Assembly: GCF_000308215.1 (NCBI RefSeq)
Contig: NZ_CAJE01000004.1
Location: forward strand, 62,001-126,000
Reading direction: 5' to 3'
Origin: Methanomassiliicoccus luminyensis B10
Lineage (GTDB): Archaea; Thermoplasmatota; Thermoplasmata; Methanomassiliicoccales; Methanomassiliicoccaceae
Length of the DNA stretch: 64,000 bases
The translations under genes and the position numbers were made by a program. This document shows, piece by piece, positions 28,401-36,397 of this stretch. Under the pieces are notes generated by a model. The model had not been told where the DNA came from, did no database searches, and saw only the letters and a list, made by a program, of their open reading frames with translations. The stretch's first letter is position 1. Each line of letters starts with the position of its first letter.

Positions 28401-28871
28401 CTAGTCCACATCCACCCGGCGGTGCGGCTCCGGCGGCACGTTCGATCGGGGGATGGTGATCCTGAGGACCCCGTCCTCCAATTTTGCGTTGACGTGCTCT
28501 CGGTCGGCGTCCGCGGGCAGCGAGAGGCGGCGGTAGAATGACATGGACCCCCGCTCCTTCCGCAGGTAGCCCTCCCCGCTCTGCTCGGCGCTCTCCGCCT
28601 TCTCCGCCTTGATGTACAGGGTGCCTTCCCCCACCTCGACGGACACATCCTCTCTCTTCAGGCCGGGCAGGTCCGCCTCCACGACGTACCACTCCCCTTC
28701 CTCCTTGACGTCCACGGCCGGGATGCGGGGAGATAGCGCCGAGCCCGCCGAGTAGGCTAGGTCGCCGATCTTCATCCGGACGCTGTCGAAGGCGCGCTCC
28801 ATATCCTGCATCATGTTGGCCGGCCCCCAGTAGCTGGGCCGGGACCTGTCATCGCATCTCCTGTCTGCCAT
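28401..28871 (-). CDS. Small heat-shock protein, Hsp20/alpha-crystallin
   Basis: 156 residues. The alpha-crystallin domain runs from about residue 48 (PAVDVKEEGEWYVVEADLPG) to the end, with the LEDGVLRITIP core motif. The C-terminal I-x-I/V anchor is unclear. N-terminal helices include a QDMERAFDSVR segment. It is an ATP-independent holdase that forms oligomers in the cytoplasm. The stop codon is TAG. Confidence 0.9.
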   Translation of the reverse strand: MADRRCDDRSRPSYWGPANMMQDMERAFDSVRMKIGDLAYSAGSALSPRIPAVDVKEEGEWYVVEADLPGLKREDVSVEVGEGTLYIKAEKAESAEQSGEGYLRKERGSMSFYRRLSLPADADREHVNAKLEDGVLRITIPRSNVPPEPHRRVDVD

Positions 28872-28967
28872 AGTGGGACCTCCATGACCTCTTTCGCTCG
28901 GTCGTACGAACTGCTTGTTGGAGCTACGCCTATAGAATGCTTGCTTCGGTCCAGCGGTCCGCCCTGA

Positions 28968-30179
28968 TCAGGCGTCCTCCCCGGTCGAGGCCAAAGTGCT
29001 CTCGGGCCTCACCACCTCGAGCTCGCGCTCCAGGAACGCCAGGTTCCTGGCCTCCAGCGCCAGGGGGTCCACCGGAACGATGAACTTGGACCCTGACACG
29101 ACGGCGGCGTCCTTGACGTCGTAGATGAGGCGGAGCACGCTCTCCGCCCGGTTGTAGGTAAGGAGGTACTCCAGCCCATCCAGGAGGACGACGGACCCGT
29201 CCCCTTTCCTGAGGAAGTCAACGATAGTATGCTGGAGGACCGACAGCGCCGCGGGGTCGATGCGGTCCGGACCGGGCCGGGTGGAGAGCCATATGACCGG
29301 CGTCTTGGTCAGGCCAAACATCTCCTTCACCCTTTCCGAGCGGAAGCGGGAGATGAGCATGCCCCGTCCTCCCGAGGCCAGATCATCGACCACCATCCGA
29401 TAGGCCGCGCATCCCTTCTTTCCTATGACCAGGACGCACCGGCCCGCCGCCAGGGAGGGTGCGCCGGAGCCCTTGAAGCCATCTTCCCTGACCGGTTCGA
29501 TGGCGAACAGATCGTGCCTGAACAGAGCGATCGCGAAGACCGCGCCGGTGGTCAGGACCGCGATGGAGAATATGGGGGGCCGGCCGATCTCCATGATGTT
29601 GAGGATGACCTCGATGGCGCCATACGTCGGCAGGATGGCCACCCCCACCAGCAGGATCCGGTATTGCCCTCTCAGCCTCCCGTCCCTCTCCCTCCGGTAG
29701 CCGGTGAGGACGACCGCCACCGCTCCGATGCAAAATGCCAGCGCCATCGCCAGCCAGGTGTAGAACGCGGCGTCGACAGCGGTCCACCACCCGTACCGGT
29801 CGAGGCTGACACTGCTGGGCATGACCGCGAGGGCGGAAGCGCACGCCAGGCTGATGGCGGCGTAGGGCCTCTTATGCCTCACCGGCCAGGGGTCGGCCCG
29901 GTCGTACGGGAGGCGGCAGGCCAGGTATAGCAGGCTGGCGCCGGCACAGATCGAGAGGAACAGCACCATGCGCGAGAAGATATGTGCCGTCCCCTGGTCC
30001 TGCGCGTTGATCATGAGGAACTCCGCGATGCCGTTGAGAGAGGCGAACGACATCAGCACTATGAACACCTGAGAGCCCTTGAGGTGAGGGTTCTTGCGGA
30101 ACACGTAGATGCCAAGGGCGACGCAGAGCACCCCTGCCACCAGAGAGTTGAGGGAGAATACGAGCCCCCCTTCGAGCAT
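28968..30179 (-). CDS. Membrane sensor protein with DUF835 domain
   Basis: 403 residues. Seven hydrophobic segments fill the first about 225 residues, resembling the histidine-kinase N-terminal 7TM sensor domain (GIYVFRKNPHLKGSQVFIVLM opens it). A cytoplasmic DUF835 domain follows: LVIGKKGCAAYRMV, then PVIWLSTRPGPDRIDP, GSVVLLDGLEYLLTYN and PVDPLALEARNLAFLERELE. DUF835 is frequent in Thermoplasmata and Thermococci signalling proteins; its activity is unknown. No kinase domain is present. A TTTTTATAATC promoter element lies just before the ATG, next to the repeat at 30206-30575. Confidence 0.8.
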   Translation of the reverse strand: MLEGGLVFSLNSLVAGVLCVALGIYVFRKNPHLKGSQVFIVLMSFASLNGIAEFLMINAQDQGTAHIFSRMVLFLSICAGASLLYLACRLPYDRADPWPVRHKRPYAAISLACASALAVMPSSVSLDRYGWWTAVDAAFYTWLAMALAFCIGAVAVVLTGYRRERDGRLRGQYRILLVGVAILPTYGAIEVILNIMEIGRPPIFSIAVLTTGAVFAIALFRHDLFAIEPVREDGFKGSGAPSLAAGRCVLVIGKKGCAAYRMVVDDLASGGRGMLISRFRSERVKEMFGLTKTPVIWLSTRPGPDRIDPAALSVLQHTIVDFLRKGDGSVVLLDGLEYLLTYNRAESVLRLIYDVKDAAVVSGSKFIVPVDPLALEARNLAFLERELEVVRPESTLASTGEDA

Positions 30180-30205
30180 GAGATACTCATTTAAAGAAGA
30201 TTATA

Positions 30206-30575
30206 AAAAACATCGCCATAAATCTCATCTTTTCGACGGCGGGACGAACAACGATGAGCGCAAGCAGCAGAATAGCGTTGCACAATAGGATGTTCCGCAC
30301 CATCACGACACATTATGGAACGCGCCGCTGAGCTCGTTGAGACGGTCAGCGCGCCAGCGAGGCGCATCAGCGTGTCTTGGATCGATAGAACGGGACAGCA
30401 TTCAGCCGCGTTTAGTGCGGGTTCATGTTCGATGCAGACTTGGACGCCAGCAGGAACATCGCCGCCTTCTCCACGCGAGCCGATGGCAGGCTCCGCGTCA
30501 GCGAGCCGAACGCGGTGGATGATGGTCGAGCTCAGCTGCATGCTCACGAACGAGTTCGTGAGCGGCTGACATAGA
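30206..30575. repeat. Intergenic repeat family, copy 1
   Basis: Noncoding stretch matching 55490-55782 in patches over its whole length. Shared blocks include TCTTTTCGA, GATGTTCC-CAC-ATC, GCGT-TCTTGGAT, ATCGCCGCCTTCT and GGCTCCGCGTCAGCGAGCC, and the end GCGGCTGACA. This copy has about 75 extra bases after TCTTGGAT. Its right end is a perfect hairpin GCTCACGAAC-GA-GTTCGTGAGC, replaced in copy 2 by a different hairpin in the same place. It fills the gap between the DUF835 sensor promoter and the TetR gene. It may be a structured RNA or a decayed mobile element. Confidence 0.6.
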
Positions 30576-30595
30576 TCATCCCAGGACGGCTCTGT

Positions 30596-31198
30596 CTAAG
30601 GCACAGTGGTCTTGGAGGATGGCCTCATCATGTGGCCGGCGTTGGACACCCAGGCCTTTCTGATGTCGGCGAGCTTCTTGCCCTCCAGTACGCCGGCAAG
30701 ATACTCCATGAACGTGGACACCATCTCGCGGTTCACCCTCTCGACCCCCTGGATCTCCTCGACGATGGCCATCGCCACCATCTGGGCCAGGTATGCCTTC
30801 ACCGCGAAGTTCATCCCCTCTGAGGCCTTCCTCACGGCCTCGTACAGGGCGCGGTCCTCGGTGGCCTGATACAGCATGCCCATGTACAGCTCCGGACCCC
30901 ACGGGGCCACCGCCTCCATGAACCCGTCGAACAGCGTGCCCAGATGGTCGCCGAGGTCCCCGGTGACCTGCTGGCGCAGTTTCCGTTCCATGCCCCTCTG
31001 CCCGCGTTTGAATGCCTCGTGCAGAACCTCGTCCTTGTCCTCGTAGCGTTCCTTCACCGACGCCAGGTCCGCGCCTGCGGACTTGGCGATCTCGGCCAGC
31101 GTTATCTTTGAATAGCCCTTCTGGGCGATGAGCTGGAGGGCGGCGGGAACGACATCAACGGCCTTCTTCTTGGCGGCGGGCTTCTTCGCTGAGGGCAT
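30596..31198 (-). CDS. TetR-family transcriptional regulator
   Basis: 200 residues from ATG at 31198 (MPSAKKPAAKKKAVD). A lysine-rich tail precedes the TetR HTH: ALQLIAQKGYSKITLAEIAKSAGADLASVKERYEDKDEVL. The C-terminal ligand-binding part is helical and shows nothing specific. GATTATATGG on the opposite side of the start (about 31225-31232) may be a TATA element for a short leader. No obvious target lies beside it. Stop codon TAG. Confidence 0.8.
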   Translation of the reverse strand: MPSAKKPAAKKKAVDVVPAALQLIAQKGYSKITLAEIAKSAGADLASVKERYEDKDEVLHEAFKRGQRGMERKLRQQVTGDLGDHLGTLFDGFMEAVAPWGPELYMGMLYQATEDRALYEAVRKASEGMNFAVKAYLAQMVAMAIVEEIQGVERVNREMVSTFMEYLAGVLEGKKLADIRKAWVSNAGHMMRPSSKTTVP

Positions 31199-31403
31199 AA
31201 TGAACGAAGGGGGACCGGCGAGGCCGATTATATGGGTTTCTGCCCAGATGCCGGTCCGCGAGGCCCCTATCCTACCCTCCGGGACGCATGCGAAATGACG
31301 CGGGAATGCTTTCAAGTCCGATCAGGCCAGATGTCCCTATGATGAAATGTTATCGGGATAGATATTAATAAGAAGCCTTCTCACGTGAGATGCGGGATGG
31401 CCT

Positions 31404-32972
31404 ATGGCAACACCGCATAGACATGGCATACTGCACAGAGAGAGAAAGTTGGTTGGAACGGCGGAGCATGCCGGCAACTTCAGTACTCTGGTGAGCGCGA
31501 TAAGGACGGCGGGCCTGGAGAGCGCCCTTGATGGCGCCGGGCCGTTCACGATGTTCGCGCCGACCGATGCTGCGTTCAGGAAGCTCCCTGCCGGATCGAT
31601 GGAGGGGCTCATGAACGACAGGGGAAGGCTCACCTCGTTCCTGAAGAGCCACGTGGTCCCCGGGACGATCATGGCGAAGGACTCCTTCTCCACCAAGAAC
31701 GTGAAGACCCTGGAGGGACGTGACATCAACTTCGACACCTGCGATGAGTTCAAGGTGAACGGGGCCAAGGTCGTCATGCCCGACATCGAGTGCCGCAACG
31801 GGGTGCTCCATGGCGTGGACACGGTCCTGATACCAGTAGAGCCGCCGGCAAGGGCGGCGGCTGCGGCGGCGCCCGAGAAATGCGCGCCCCGGGAGACCAC
31901 CAGGGCAGCAGTGGCGCCCGCTCCCGTAAGGGAGAAGGTCGTGGAGAAGGAGCACGCTCATACCGCCACCTGCGGGTGCGGAGAGCAGTTCACCGCTCCC
32001 ACCGCCGCCGAGGCGGAAAGGAAGCTGGCCGAGCACACCCCGAAGTGCGGCGCGGCCAAGCCGATCGCGAAGGAATCGGCAGTGAGGGAAAAGGTAGTGG
32101 AGAAGCCCGTCGCCAAGACGGTGGCTCCCGCCGCGGGGCATGCCCACACGGCCACCTGTGGCTGCGGCCAAGAGTTCACCGCGCCGACCCAGGCAGAAGC
32201 GGAGCGGAAACTGGCCGCGCACGCGCCCAAGTGCGGGGCGGCTAAGGAGGTGGTCAAGGAGAAGGTAGTGAAGAAGCCTGCGGCGGCAGCCCCGGCCGTG
32301 AAGCCCGCCGCTGCCCAGAAGTGCACCACCAAGGAGACCGTGGTCAAGGAGAGGGTGGTAGAGCGGCCCCGGGAGAAGACCGTCACCAAGCAGGTGATGT
32401 CCTCGGACCGCCCCATCGCCCAGTGCACTACCTGCGGCCAGGAGGTCGTCGGCAGCACCGCCGAGGAGACCAAGAGGAAGCTGGTGGAGCATGAGAGGAT
32501 CCACAAGGAGGCGGCCGCCAAGCCGAAGGCCGAGCCCACCAGGGTGGAGAAGAACGTATCCTCCTGCAGCACCTGCGGGGAGCGGTTCAGCGGTTCCACC
32601 ATGGAGGAGTCTCGCCAGAACCTTGAGGAGCACGAGAGGACCTCTCACCGGGGCACCATCAGAGGAACGCTCCACGAAGGGGCGGAGAGGATCCGCGAGG
32701 GTGCCCGGGACACCCGGGACTACGGTTCCAAGAGCTATGAGTCCGGAAGGACCGGAGCGGCCGTAGGCGGCGCTGCCGGTGCCGTAGGGGCCGGCGCGGG
32801 GGCCGTGGCCGGAGGCGCCAGGGGGCTGCTGGAGAGGGCCAGCGACGCCATCAGGGGCAGGAGCGGGCAATACTCCGTCAAATGCCCCGAATGCGGGGAG
32901 GAGATAACCGGGTCCACCCGCGAGGAGACCCAGGCGAACCTCCAGGAGCACGGCAAGGTCCACCTGAGGTGA
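31404..32972 (+). CDS. Fasciclin-domain protein with five C2H2-like zinc modules and a glycine zipper
   Basis: 522 residues. A fasciclin (FAS1) domain covers about 15-145 (FTMFAPTDAAFRKL, then DTVLIPVEPP). Five repeats follow, each with two cysteines and two later His/Cys ligands: C190/C192-H211-C215, C252/C254-H273-C277, C341/C344-H363-H367, C388/C391-H410-H415 and C494/C497-H516-H520. Between the ligands lies a common T-x-x-E-x4-L-x-x-H core. A glycine-alanine stretch at 450-474 could insert in a membrane. Linkers are rich in Lys, Glu, Val, Pro and Ala. No signal peptide is evident. I do not know this architecture; function unknown. Confidence 0.7.
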   Translation: MATPHRHGILHRERKLVGTAEHAGNFSTLVSAIRTAGLESALDGAGPFTMFAPTDAAFRKLPAGSMEGLMNDRGRLTSFLKSHVVPGTIMAKDSFSTKNVKTLEGRDINFDTCDEFKVNGAKVVMPDIECRNGVLHGVDTVLIPVEPPARAAAAAAPEKCAPRETTRAAVAPAPVREKVVEKEHAHTATCGCGEQFTAPTAAEAERKLAEHTPKCGAAKPIAKESAVREKVVEKPVAKTVAPAAGHAHTATCGCGQEFTAPTQAEAERKLAAHAPKCGAAKEVVKEKVVKKPAAAAPAVKPAAAQKCTTKETVVKERVVERPREKTVTKQVMSSDRPIAQCTTCGQEVVGSTAEETKRKLVEHERIHKEAAAKPKAEPTRVEKNVSSCSTCGERFSGSTMEESRQNLEEHERTSHRGTIRGTLHEGAERIREGARDTRDYGSKSYESGRTGAAVGGAAGAVGAGAGAVAGGARGLLERASDAIRGRSGQYSVKCPECGEEITGSTREETQANLQEHGKVHLR

Positions 32973-33008
32973 GCGCCAAGGCCCGGGGACAGGAACAGAG
33001 CATGAACG

Positions 33009-33034
33009 GACCGGCCGGCGCGCGCCGGCCGGTC
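33009..33034. terminator. Perfect 26-base GC palindrome between convergent genes
   Basis: GACCGGCCGGCG and CGCCGGCCGGTC form a perfect palindrome with a CG centre, followed on the plus strand by an AT-richer CATTCTTATTCC. It lies between the fasciclin protein gene and the convergent thioredoxin gene, where a two-way terminator would be expected. Confidence 0.5.
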
Positions 33035-33084
33035 GAACCATTCTTATTCCAGGCCCCGATCGGACCGGCCGCGACCGGAAAGGC

Positions 33085-33339
33085 TCAGTCCCTCCGCGCC
33101 GTGGCCTGAACGATCATCTGTTTTATATCCTCCACGCCGGGGACCTGGCCGACGGCCTTCAGCTCCCCGTCGATGTAGAGAGCGGGGGCGCGCATCTGAC
33201 CGCGCGCCCTGATCGCCTCCAGACCCTCGATCCTCTCGATGGGCAGGTCGAGGCCCAGCTCCTGCAGGGCCTTGGCCACGTTGCCCTCCAGCCGCCTGCA
33301 CTTGGCGCAGCCGGCCACCATGACCTCTATCTTGACCAT
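33085..33339 (-). CDS. Small thioredoxin-like protein
   Basis: About 84 residues from MVKIEVMVAGCAKC. The CAKC active site near the N-terminus, a cis-proline (RAPALYID) and the short length match the MTH895-type mini-thioredoxins/glutaredoxins of methanogens. It likely reduces protein disulphides or low-molecular-weight thiols. An ATG two codons upstream is the alternative start. Confidence 0.85.
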   Translation of the reverse strand: MVKIEVMVAGCAKCRRLEGNVAKALQELGLDLPIERIEGLEAIRARGQMRAPALYIDGELKAVGQVPGVEDIKQMIVQATARRD

Positions 33340-33385
33340 GAGCACCGCATCGACGGAGCCGTATATGGCAGTGGGCCCTTGCTTA

Positions 33386-34912
33386 TCAGGTCCCGTACAC
33401 CCTCTCGACCTTCGCGCTCAGGTAGTCAAGGAAGGGCTGCACCCTCACCCTCTCCCCGGTGACCGTCCTGACCAGCTCCGCGGGGTCGTACAGGTTCCCC
33501 TTGGAATGGATGTTCTCAGCCAGCCACTGCCTGACCGGGCCGAGGTCGCCGTCGCCGACGGACCGTCTCCAGCCGGGAACGTCCTTGGTCATCTTCTTCA
33601 GGAACATCCCGCCGTAGATGTTGCCCAGAGCGTAGCTGGGGAAGTACCCGAAGGAGCCGCCGGCCCAGTGGGTGTCCTGCATCACTCCCTCGGAATCGTT
33701 CCTCACCCTCACGCCGAGGTACCTGGCGTACTTCTCGTTCCAGGCCTCCGGCAGCTCCTCCACGGTGACCTTATGCTCGAAGATGTCCCTCTCCAGCTCG
33801 AACCTTATTATGATGTGCAGCCCGTAGGTCACCTCGTCGGCCTCGACACGCACCTTGGACGGCCCCACCGCGTTCACGGCCTTGAACAGCGTCTCCGCGC
33901 CGACCCCGGCGAGGGCCTTGGGGGCCTGCCTCTTCAGGAACGGCGTGATGTGCTCGATGAACTCGGGGCTCCGTCCGATCATGTTCTCCACGAAGCGGCT
34001 CTGCGACTCGTGGATGCCGTAGCTGCAGGCGGTCCCGATAGGCTGATACATCCACTCCCGGGGCAGGCCCCTCTCGTACAGCGCGTGGCCGGACTCATGC
34101 AGGACGCTGAACAGGTTGGACACGAAGCGGTCCGGGTAGTAGTGGGTGGTGATCCTGACGTCGTCGTAGTAGCCGCCGGTGAAGGGGTGCTCCGTCTCGT
34201 CGATGCGCCCCCACGCCTCCGGCCCGGCGGTCTGGTACCCCACGAACCTCATGGCCTCCGCGCTCACCCTCCTCTGGGCGGGGATGCCGACCTTGCGCGA
34301 CAGGAAGGCGGTGTTGGGCCTGGGGGCGTCCTCTATGCTCTTCATGATCTTGAGGAGCCCGCGGCGCATCTGGGCGAACACCTTGTCGATGGCCTCCGCG
34401 GTCATTCCCGGCTCGTAGAGGTCCAGGAGGGCGTCGTAGGGCGTCCTGGTCCCCTTGACCCTCATCAGTATGGTCGCCGCGCGCTCCTTGAGTTCGATCA
34501 TCTTTTGCAGTTCGGGCATGAACGCGGAGTAGTCGCGGGCGGCCTTGGCCCTCTTCCACGCGCCCACCGAGATGGCCTGGTGCTTGGACATGGCGGCCAC
34601 CAGCTCCTCGGGCAGCTTTGACTCCTCATCGTAGGCCTTGCGCGCCAGGCGTACGTTCCTCTGCTGCTCGGGGGTGAGCCCCTTGGACCCGCGGCCCTCC
34701 GTTCTCTTCAGGAGCCGGGGGAACTCCGGATCGACCTGCATCTGGTGGGCGACCCGGTCCATCAGGGCCAGCTGCTCGCTGCGGAGCTCCAGGCCCGCCG
34801 GGGGCATCATGGTCTCCATGTCCCAGTACACGATCCCGTTGGCGGCCCGGAGGACGGCGAGGTCCTTGCACCGTGCCATCAGCTGATCGTAGCTCTCTTG
34901 AGGTGTCGTCAT
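33386..34912 (-). CDS. M32 metallocarboxypeptidase (thermostable Taq type)
   Basis: 508 residues, the usual M32 length. The zinc motif is HESGH in FSVLHESGHALYERG, with the downstream glutamate in GIHESQSRFVENMIGR. N-terminal WDMETMMPPAGLELRSEQLA is typical of the family. It removes C-terminal residues from peptides in the cytoplasm. ATG start. It diverges from trkA; TATA-like TTTTTAAATAG (about 34971) lies between them. Confidence 0.93.
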   Translation of the reverse strand: MTTPQESYDQLMARCKDLAVLRAANGIVYWDMETMMPPAGLELRSEQLALMDRVAHQMQVDPEFPRLLKRTEGRGSKGLTPEQQRNVRLARKAYDEESKLPEELVAAMSKHQAISVGAWKRAKAARDYSAFMPELQKMIELKERAATILMRVKGTRTPYDALLDLYEPGMTAEAIDKVFAQMRRGLLKIMKSIEDAPRPNTAFLSRKVGIPAQRRVSAEAMRFVGYQTAGPEAWGRIDETEHPFTGGYYDDVRITTHYYPDRFVSNLFSVLHESGHALYERGLPREWMYQPIGTACSYGIHESQSRFVENMIGRSPEFIEHITPFLKRQAPKALAGVGAETLFKAVNAVGPSKVRVEADEVTYGLHIIIRFELERDIFEHKVTVEELPEAWNEKYARYLGVRVRNDSEGVMQDTHWAGGSFGYFPSYALGNIYGGMFLKKMTKDVPGWRRSVGDGDLGPVRQWLAENIHSKGNLYDPAELVRTVTGERVRVQPFLDYLSAKVERVYGT

Positions 34913-35056
34913 AATGGATGGACCAAATGAGCGGGCCGCTCATGAACGTTTCCGCTGTGCTAGCCATCCACTTTTTAAATAGATGCACATTTTAAGCCTA
35001 CTGAGCCCTATGGCCCCGCCGAGCAGCGGCGAGATCCGATAAATGGTGGAATTCAG

Positions 35057-36397
35057 ATGCAGATTGCGATCATAGGTGCCGGCACCGTAGGTTACGCGGT
35101 AGCGAGGATACTGTCGAGCCAGCACTCCGTCCTGGTGGTGGAGGAGGACGAGAAACGGTACGAGCACGTGATCAATACCCTTAACGTGGGGGCCATGAAC
35201 GCCAACGGGGCCAGCCCCAAGGTCCTGCAGAGGGTCATGAAGGAAAAGATCGACCTGTTCCTCGCCGTCACGGAGAGGGACGAGACCAATGTGTTCGCCT
35301 GCCTGGTGGCCAAGCAGATACGGCCGGAAGCGATCACCGTGGCCAGGATGCGGGACCATGACTACACTCAGGGGAGCAAGGTCTCCGAGTTCCTGGGGGT
35401 GGACGACATCATCTCCCCGGAGTACCTCATCGCGGCCAAGATGAAGAAGCTCGCCATGCTGAGGAACGCGGTGGACCACGAGTCCATGCCCTCCTTGGGG
35501 CTGGAGATCGCCAGGTTCCGGGTGCCCGGCAACGGCCGCACCGCCATCCCCATCACCGGCCTCAGCCTGCCCCGGGACTGCAGGATCCTGTCGATACGCC
35601 GGGGCGGGGAGATCCTCCTGCCCGAGGAGTACGAGAACCTGGTCTGCGGCGACGAGGTAGTGGTCATCGGGGACGAGGCCGGCATCGTGCAGTTCGACCG
35701 GGTCCTGGGGGTCGGGAAGAGGGCCCAGGACATTCTCATCGTGGGGGGCAGCATCATAGCCGACTATCTCCTGTGCATGCTGGAGAACGAGAAGGTATCG
35801 GTCCGGCTTATCGAGAAGAACGAGGCCCGGTGCAGGGAGCTGGCCCGCAAGTTCGATGGCGTGGTCATCATCAACGACAACGGCACCGACCCGCTGGTGC
35901 TGCGCAACGAGAACGTTGGCAACACTGATGTGCTGGTATGCACCACCAACAATGAGGAGGGCAACCTCCTGGCGTGCCTGGTGGGCAAGCATCTGGGCGT
36001 ATCCAAGACCGTCACCATGTACTCGAAGCAAGAGTACCGGGACATATTCCAGATGGCCGGCATCGACGCCGCCGTCGGCTACTACGGAGTGGTGGCCAAC
36101 GAGATCGTGAAGAAGACCGTCCCGGACTTCGAGGTGGTGCTGCTGATGAACGGCGCCAAGGAGGAGCTGATATCCCTCAAGGTGGGCTCCCGGAACCGCC
36201 TCAGGGACGTCCGCCTCGGCGATGCCAAGCTGCCCGACCGCACCTCCATCGCCGCGGTGATCAGCGACGGGACGGTCATAATCCCGGACCCTGACACCCA
36301 CATCATGGATGGTGATACCCTGCTGATCTACGCGGACCGGTCGGACATCTCCGTGCTGGAAAGGATGTTCCATGTCAATATCCCGGTGAGCCCTTGA
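35057..36397 (+). CDS. trkA: Potassium uptake regulator TrkA
   Basis: 446 residues with two repeats of an NAD-binding Rossmann domain plus TrkA-C domain: AIIGAGTVGYAVARIL at the N-terminus and ILIVGGSIIADYLL in the middle, ending in a TrkA-C domain. The first domain keeps GxGxxG; the second reads GGSIIAD. TrkA binds NAD(H)/ATP on the cytoplasmic side and gates TrkH. A purine-rich GGTGG precedes the ATG. The stop overlaps the trkH start by 4 nt. Confidence 0.93.
   Translation: MQIAIIGAGTVGYAVARILSSQHSVLVVEEDEKRYEHVINTLNVGAMNANGASPKVLQRVMKEKIDLFLAVTERDETNVFACLVAKQIRPEAITVARMRDHDYTQGSKVSEFLGVDDIISPEYLIAAKMKKLAMLRNAVDHESMPSLGLEIARFRVPGNGRTAIPITGLSLPRDCRILSIRRGGEILLPEEYENLVCGDEVVVIGDEAGIVQFDRVLGVGKRAQDILIVGGSIIADYLLCMLENEKVSVRLIEKNEARCRELARKFDGVVIINDNGTDPLVLRNENVGNTDVLVCTTNNEEGNLLACLVGKHLGVSKTVTMYSKQEYRDIFQMAGIDAAVGYYGVVANEIVKKTVPDFEVVLLMNGAKEELISLKVGSRNRLRDVRLGDAKLPDRTSIAAVISDGTVIIPDPDTHIMDGDTLLIYADRSDISVLERMFHVNIPVSP

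Noticed and set aside
30060-30320. 38-residue hydrophobic peptide frame on the minus strand of repeat copy 1
   Set aside because: The frame is not preserved in the second copy and runs into the promoter of the sensor gene.
31365-33041. 558-codon antisense frame over the fasciclin gene
   Set aside because: It is the low-stop complement of a GC-rich repetitive gene; the plus strand carries clear domains.
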